A stretch of DNA of 64,000 nucleotides. Origin: Manis javanica (Eukaryota; Chordata; Mammalia; Pholidota; Manidae). Location of the stretch: NCBI RefSeq assembly GCF_040802235.1, contig NC_133169.1, forward strand, positions 45,391,034 to 45,455,033, in the 5' to 3' direction. Position numbers and translations under genes: made by a program. The notes below the pieces were generated by a model. The model made no database searches, was not told the DNA's origin, and was given only the letters and a program-made list of their open reading frames with translations. This document shows positions 56,955 through 64,000 of the stretch, one piece after another. Position 1 is the first letter of the stretch. Every line of letters begins with the position of its first letter.

Positions 56955-58929
56955 TCATTTAAAATTTCCACAGAAATCATGACTGATGGGTAATAGTTAT
57001 TCTATGAAGATACTTATACTAATTCTGCATGCATTTTACAAGACTTCTAAAGGGGTTTTTCATTTACTTAGATAAAATAATAAAATAATACCACATTCCC
57101 TCACAAAATAAATAACACCCTTTTTCAAAAACTAACTCAATATGATTTTTAATGTTTTTGGAATGTATTTTTCTTCATCTGACCTTCATTTTTCTCACTT
57201 TCTCCAAAATGTCAGTTTTCCTTATGTTTTATTCTCTTCATTTGTTTAATAAATGAAGTTCAGCTTTTAATTTCCCACTTCAACAAAATTTTTGGAGGAA
57301 TTAATAAACGCGATTTTTATTAAAAATTTAAAAATTAGGTAAATAAAGTTAATACAATTACATATATAGGCATGAATATATTAATTAGAATTCTGCTTTG
57401 GATACTTAAGGTCAATTGGATAATAAGGCGTTTTTCCTAGAGGAAGTGACCTGAGGATATAAATCTCCACTGAATGAATCTCTCCAAGTTTAATTGATGG
57501 GTTGGGATCACAGTCCCTGTGGCGTCACCAGCACAAACAAGCCATGCCCTGAATCCAGAAACATTGCCCCTATGGGAGACCTTGTCCTCCTCCATTTCCT
57601 CTCCAATTTACTCACTGTTTCAGACTCAGAATATAGATCACAGTCACTCTATGGGTTTTACTCTTCTGAACTGAATTCAGGTTAAGAATCCGAGCTCTCT
57701 CACATTACTAAGGTACAGCATCTACACCATTTTCTGCCTCAGTTGTCATTTTTGCATTATTTTACCCAGTAATTTCAATGTGTCTATGCATATTATCCAA
57801 GATTTATAACTGGTTATCACACAAGAATACTAAGACAAGAGGAGCCATCCAAGAAGAGGCTGGCATCACCCCCAATACCAGGTATTCCAAAATAAGCTGT
57901 TTGAATTGTAATCGTTTAAGGAAAGATTCACAGGAAATTGCATGTAGCAGTGTCCACATAATTTTCTCTTCTAAAGTTCATCTAAATTATCTGATGAGGT
58001 AGATTTCTGTCAAATAGACTGGCCCACAATAATCCTTCATTTTAAACGGCAGACTTTGGTAAACTAAAGATATTAGAAAGTTGTATGATTTTATACCAGT
58101 TGATTGATTTTAATGGATAAAGTTTTTCCAAAGCTGGAGAATCAAACACAATACTAAAACCATTCCTTTTATGCCTAATATGTTTATACTCTGAAGAAAG
58201 CCATGACATCATTCAGAAAATTATTTGCTGTAGCAAAATGTTTAAAGCTTCATTGTCGCCACATCTAACTTTGATTGTCACCGCATCTCCAGTGCTGCGC
58301 TTGGTGCCTGGTGCGTGATGCCCTTCTGCCTGGCCCACTAAAGTGAGTTCATGGGGTAAGACTGAAGGGATGGCAGAGATAGCTACTTTGGGCATCTTGA
58401 GTGGCTCCTCTTCTGATTTTGTCATCATATAGAGGAACAAGCAGTTTCACAGATGGGTGAGAGCAAGCAAAAGCTTGGAATGCTGGGACATAGAGAATGA
58501 AGTTACTTCAAGCGTGGTGATTTAAATCTTGCCCTGAGCAAAGACATGGGCTTGACATCATACAAAACATAAAGTAGGTATAGATCAGAATGTTTATTTT
58601 TAGGAATTCTATTTAAATCAAAATAGAACATATACTTATCTTAAAGACAAACACAAGAAAATGCAGCCACAAAGTAAGGCAACACTTCACACTTGAACAC
58701 AGACACAGGCACAAAATAAGACAGACATGAAAACATATCCCTGTGTATTCAAAGCATTATACAGAACTTCATGCAAGCTCTGTTTTAGTGCTTAAACTTT
58801 TGTAAGCACTAAGAGTGGCAAATATAAATTTATAACGAGTCTTCCTTTTTTCTTTAGTATTAGGAAACATATGTTTGTGAGAGAGAGGTGGTTGGGGAGA
58901 GAGACAGAGAGAGAGAGATACTGGGTGGT
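56955..58929. other. Intergenic DNA, no convincing gene
   Basis: AT-rich. A minus-strand frame at 58,440-58,213 (starting MFLYMMTKSEEEPLKMPKVA) lies in a GC-richer patch and is unrecognised. It could be a remnant of an old retrocopy. A (GA)-rich tract is at 58,877-58,920. Confidence 0.45.
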
Positions 58930-60955
58930 TGAACACCAGCGGATCCTCTCAGCAGTTTGACTCCATCACTAGCTCTTCCTGGCCTGCGAGACCCCTGCTG
59001 AGAGATGTGGGGAGAGTCTTACGGGGATTCCCTCGAGGTCATGTTTCTTTTCTCTCATTGCTTTACAGTTTTTCTTTGTCTTTGTCTTCTCATGCTTTGA
59101 TTACCTACATCTCAGGAAAGTCCTCTCTGGGTTGAACCTCTGGGGATCTTTCAGCTTCATGTCCCTCGATGTCCATTTTCATACTCAAATTTATGAGTCT
59201 TTTTGGTTATTGTATATTTAGACTTTTTCTTTCTCTTTCTGGGACTCCCACGACACTCATACAGAGCATTGATGGTGTCTCACAAGTCCTGTAGGATTTC
59301 TTAGCAGTTTTCACTCTTTTTTCTTTTTAGTCCTCTGAATGGATAATTTCAAATGACTGTTTTCAAATTCACTGATTTGTTCTTCTTCGTAATCAAATCT
59401 TATCTTGAAGGTCACTATTTGGATTTTCTGATCAATTATTGTATTCTTCAGCTACAAGATTTTTGTTTTTGTCTATAGTTCCTTTTCCTTGTTGAACATC
59501 ACATTTAATTCATGTATTGTTTTCCTAATTTCATTTAGTTGTACATCTGGGTTTTATGTATCTTACTGAACTTACTTAAAATAGCCATTCTGAGTTATCT
59601 GTCAGTTCATAAATCTCCCTTTCTGTAGGGTAAGTTATTTGAGCTTTATTAGCTTTCAGTGATGACATGTTCCCCATCACCTTCGGGACCCTGGCACCCT
59701 TATGCTGACGTCTGCATATTTGAGGAAGTGATCCTCTTTCCCTTTCCTTACCCGTTCACTTTGGTGGAGAAAGACTTTTCCCAGTCATCCCAAGCTGGTG
59801 TTCCTGCCAGGCCAGCTTGGATCACATGCAGGGAAGTGGGCGAGTTCTGCCGAGGGCTCTGCACAGGCACGGCTAGTGCCTGCACTCTGAGGCCAGCTAG
59901 GACCTCTGCCGGGGCCTGCTGAGGCAGGTCGGCTGGCTGGGCTCTGCAGTGAGATGTAGGGATGGCTGGCCTTCCTGGTCAGCTAGGGGTACAGGCTGTG
60001 ACTCCTTACAGGCAGTGCCAGTCACACGGTTCTGCAAGTGGATGGAAGTGCAGGCTGAGTTCTGTGGTCCTTCTGAGCCTCAGCCTGGGCTCTGCCACCA
60101 CCATCCCGGTTTGGGTGGAGACACGGGCTACCCTCCACTCCCAAGTGGCTTCACTGGATGGACTCTGCTTCCAGTGAGACTGAAGACAGACTCCACTGTC
60201 AGGCAAGCATGCTGCCTGGGCTGGGCTGGGCAGGGTCACCAACTGGGGTTCCAGGCAAGATGGAGCATCAGGCCATACCCCACATCTGGTGGGGATACAG
60301 GCTGTCACTGTATGCAGTAGGGTGGGGTCATAGTCTTGACCCCAGAAGAGGACTGGACCCAGGGCTGGGGACCTCAGCCTGACAGAACCACTGATTGTGA
60401 TCACTGGCCGTGTGGGGCTGCAGTTTGCCTCCAGGGACGGTGAAGTTTCTGCTGAACTGGCTACCCAGGTGGAGCGTCCAACGAGGACACAGTACTGTGA
60501 CCAAGATCTGTGCTCTTAGTGAGCTTCACCCCCATGTCTCCCAGACGGGCCTAGGTCGTGATCACTGCCCCTTCCCCAGTCAGAGTCCCCCATGACATGG
60601 GAAGACACGGGCCCCGGGGGCAGTGCTCCAGAGTTCTGGGAGGCCCAATGCCTGCCTGGGACTCTCTTCTCCCCACAGGGGAGCCACAGTGTAGGTGTGC
60701 TGGCCTGGGGGGAGGGGTGATGCGGTTCATGTGAAGCCACTCCTCCCAGTTAATGTGAAGCCACAACCCCTACTCTTCATCTAATGTGGGTTATTTCAGT
60801 TTTTCTGCTCCAGTGGATGCTTCAGACTCAACCCCACATTTGGGGTTTTCTACAAAGGTGTTCTTGTCTGTGTATAGTAGCTGATCTATATTTTCATGAG
60901 GAAGACTAAAGCTGGGTATCTATTATTCTACCATCTTGCGGTTGTAACTTCTAAA
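58930..60955 (-). mobile_element. LINE-1 5' UTR and ORF1-proximal region, antisense
   Basis: 59,650-60,800 is a GC-rich block amid AT-rich DNA with many short frames on both strands. Its right end (TATTATTCTACCATCTTGCGGTTG near 60,920-60,950) is the complement of a LINE-1 start, where CAAGATGG-type sequence precedes a GC-rich promoter. To the left (59,200-59,640) the T-rich plus strand resembles the complement of a LINE-1 coiled-coil ORF1-like region (TTCAAATTCACTGATTTGTTCTTC). No open ORF1 is present. The family assignment is by overall layout and is the least certain of the LINE-1 calls. Confidence 0.55.
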
Positions 60956-60964
60956 CAATGTAGT

Positions 60965-61180
60965 GTATTCCTTAAGCAAACATTTGTTTTGAATGTCTGC
61001 AGTGTCACAGGCACTGTACTAGGCACTGGGGAGGCACCAGTGCTAAAATGGGGAAGAAGTCACAACCCCTGGATTTACATTTTATTTTGGAGACTGATAA
61101 TAAACAAAGCATTGTAAAATATGTGAAGAGTGGTTACTATTGTGAATAAAAGTAAAGTACATCGTCAAAGAAGTCTGTAT
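60965..61180 (+). repeat. L2 (LINE-2) 3' fragment
   Basis: GTCACAGGCACTGTACTAGGCACTGGGGAGGCACCAGTGCTAAAATGGGG...TTACATTTTATTTTGGAGACTGATAATAAACAAAG is the well-known L2 3' region. Confidence 0.75.
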
Positions 61181-64000
61181 TAATCCAATAGTGAAGATCT
61201 TATTGACTTGAAGAAACAGGCCAGTTTATCTGGGGAAAGAGATTTTCAGAGAGACTAGTAATTTTTTTCTTCTAATGAGTGGGTTAAACCCTATGATGTG
61301 TCTTGACATGTCCAATAAGTTTACACCATATTCTCTTGCACTTTATATTATTTTATGTTTTCATATTTTTATTTTAAAAAGTCTTTACTATGTGCTTTAT
61401 TTTTTTTCCTTTTAGCAAAATTTGTATATTTGCTTAGTTATCTTTTAACAATCCTTTTATTGAGTATAGAATCTACTTTATAAAGAGTAAAATATCCTTT
61501 GTTTCTAGTGTCTATTGGAATTAGCATAAGAAAGAATAAATCCTTTCTGAACTATTTCTCTTCCACATCATCCAATCTTAATTAATATTTTTTTAATGTT
61601 TATTACTGTATCTTCAAATACCTTCATCTTTGACAACTTGATTCATTCACTTTACAGATCACTTTACTTCCACATACAAACCATGAAGCCACCACTGAGT
61701 TTAATCTCTATGATTTTCTTCAGATTCTTTCTGACTCAGGTTGATTCCCATTTCACGTATTTCTGTTGTCTGATCCTCACCACCTCTGGACTGGTCATCA
61801 CATCTCTGAATTCTTGTATTTCAGTCTCATGAAGTTCTCTCATGGTTAAACTGCTTTATTAATATTTGGTTGTAAATCAAGGTTTAGCATTGTATCATGA
61901 TTCAGACCTGTTTTATAACAACAGTTCTCAGGTGTTGCAGGCACTGGGGACTCTTGCCCAGTTTCTCCATCCCTGCTGCTTGTTGAACGCACTCCAGCTG
62001 TTCATCCCACTGTCTTGCTCATTGTTCTCTCCTCACCCCTGGCCATTACTGGGGTGCTGGTCCCCTTTGGACAATGCTGCCCTGTTAGCTCCAACACCTC
62101 CTCTCCAGGCTCTTTCCTTTTATACATTATGCTGTTTTTGGTTTGACATTTGACAAGATCACTTCAATATCAACTTTGAATATTGGTCATATAAAATATT
62201 TCTGTGAAAAAGAAAAGAGGAGCTCTGTTGCTAGCTGCATCAATAGGTCACTTTATGAATCAATTCCAAAAGGGAAAAATATAAGAATAGGTAAAGCAAA
62301 ATTCAATTCATGCGAGTAACAGATAACCTCAAGTTAAAATAAATACTAAAATAATGATTTTCACAAGGGGAATTAGTATGTAAAATTAATAAAATTAAAT
62401 TTGTGCATGGTGAGCTGACATCGCCTTTCAAACACTCTAGGAAAGAGCATTTATTGTAGTACATATGTAAGATTTTCAAACTATATTAATTTTCTTATAA
62501 TTGATAACTAATTCTATTTCTGGAAATCTTTAAATTAAACAGACACAAGTATAAGTAAATGCATGCCAAAGGTTTTTTCAATACTAAGAATTATAGTAAT
62601 AAACTAACCAACATTAATGACATGTAATAAAACAATTGTTAAGTAACATTTGCCATGTGATGGAAGTGGATGCAGTCTTTGAAAATAAGGTAAGTTTTCC
62701 TGTTTTTCTTTAAGCTTTTGGCATAGGATAACTAATAAAAAACAAGGTTAGGTGTGTACAGTAAGTATACACAGTACATAGTAAGGTATCAAAAATGAAA
62801 ATCATAGGTATTTATTTAAGAAATGATTATAGTATATTTTGATGACCACCAATTTAATGTTTGTATTCATTATAAATAATAAATATAGACATGTGGATTG
62901 TTGTTAAAAGTACAGAAGATAACTGAAGAATGTGGAGATGAAAGCTTTTATCATCATTAAGCTGTTTTTACTAGTACACTAAGCAGTTAACAGGGATCAT
63001 ATTTGAATGAAGCTATTATAAGAAAATATTTTCTTTTATAGTTATATATTTCTTTATTTTTCAAATAGTATATACTAAAATGTGATGTGTTCAGAATAAA
63101 TTTTCAAACAAAAATAATAAATATTAGGTGTCTATAAGCAACATTAAAATATTTCAAAAGTTAATCAACATTGGGTCTTAAAAGGAAAACATGTGAAGTG
63201 CTTGTTTCAACTGGAAATACCTATGAGAGAGAGAGAGAGAGCCAAAACAAGCTCCTTCTCTAATTCATCCCTAAAGTCTCATAAGCTACCATAATTAAGA
63301 CATACCAAAAATAACGGGAAAAGAGATAGAAAAAGAGAAGGAGGTGGGACGTGAAAAAACCATGGAATAATGTGTGCAATTGCTGCCTGGGTATTTAGAT
63401 AAAATGTCAGCAGCTAAAACTCTGCTCGAGGTGAATGTCAGCACGCAAATCAGTAAGTGGCATCCACTCGATGCTGATTTGATTCTCATCTGCCCTCTGC
63501 CCTCTGCCCGCGAGGCGACCTCTTCAGCACTTTCTTTCTCTGCACGTGGCTTCAAAGCTCCTCTCCGTGCTGGAGGTGCGCCGTCACTACCAACCTCTCA
63601 CCTACTTTGTCTCCACACACACTTGTTATTTTTCCTAATATGTCCTCCATATTTTGCACTACTGTATAGTTTAAAAGTGCATGATGCGAGACTCTTCTAA
63701 GAATATCAAACCAAAACCGATAGCAGAGAGTCTCACAAATGAGCATCAGTAAGTCTGCAAAGGTACCTCCGTAGAGGAATAATGAGGGGAGGGTGATACC
63801 CTCTTGGGTCGTGGGTGAAAACAAGAGGACACCCTGGTGGTGTTTGCGCTCTGGTGCGTCCCATTAGAAAGAGTGAAATCTGAAATCTGCTTCAAGGACA
63901 CAGAAGCAGAAGGCATTCCCTACCAAAAAATGTGTGTTGAGCAAAGTGCCCTTGACAACATGCTGAACAGCACAAAAGGAAGGCGCCCGTCCTGGCCCCA
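61181..64000. other. Intergenic DNA, no gene seen
   Basis: AT-rich with GC-richer patches at 61,930-62,130 and 63,370-63,600. The short frames there have no recognised domains. A small (GA)n tract lies at about 63,225-63,241. The window ends without reaching another OR coding exon. Confidence 0.5.

Noticed and set aside
59949-60404. Frames of 123-132 codons on both strands in the GC-rich block
   Set aside because: High GC lowers stop density in all frames. The block looks like an antisense LINE-1 5' region, and no domain is visible.
1-64000. CRISPR arrays, operons, ribosome binding sites, rRNA or tRNA genes
   Set aside because: The window is mammalian nuclear DNA. No spaced palindromic repeat array or recognisable structured RNA gene was seen, and short repeats are microsatellites or transposon copies.

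Overview
This is nuclear DNA from a placental mammal. The evidence is AT-rich sequence dense in LINE-1 fragments, with MIR- and L2-like relics, endogenous retroviral (ERV) pieces, (CA)n microsatellites, and single-exon olfactory receptor (OR) genes preceded by splice-acceptor-like sequences. The LINE-1 3' ends look laurasiatherian to me. A pangolin is my private suspicion from general resemblance, but I cannot prove the species from the sequence alone.

The protein-coding content is one piece of an OR cluster. There are two intact class II receptors: an OR14-type gene on the minus strand at 13,314-14,246 and an OR2-like gene on the plus strand at 50,915-51,859. Two OR14-type pseudogenes lie between them: 29,462-30,116 (+), with a stop, two frameshifts and a lost 3' end, and 33,757-34,709 (-), with one frameshift plus damaged signature residues. 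OR14 and OR2 genes side by side resemble the human chromosome 1q44 cluster, although a 6p-type cluster cannot be excluded. Nothing else reads convincingly as a host gene.

The rest is mobile DNA and old intergenic sequence. At 6.7-8.7 kb a 5'-truncated, internally deleted betaretrovirus-like provirus with one LTR sits between two almost identical 379-bp copies of its flank. At 11.1-12.8 kb there is an ERVL-like LTR, primer-binding site and gag relic. At 22.4-25.6 kb a composite LINE-1 carries a betaretrovirus-like env transmembrane region with its own poly(A) signal, and the whole is flanked by a 16-17 bp target-site duplication. At 32-33 kb there is an inverted LINE-1 pair. At 40.8-42.7 kb a 1.27-kb LTR is inserted in a LINE-1 3' UTR. 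At 47.6-49.9 kb and 53.7-56.1 kb are long LINE-1 ORF2-to-3'-UTR copies, the second containing two nested LINE-1 tails. At 58.9-61 kb an antisense GC-rich LINE-1 5' region is followed by an L2 fragment.

The most interesting structures are the LINE-1/env composite and the provirus bounded by direct repeats, which looks like a recombination product of an empty and a filled allele. Coordinates of old repeats are by eye and approximate to tens of bases unless a duplication or motif fixes them.
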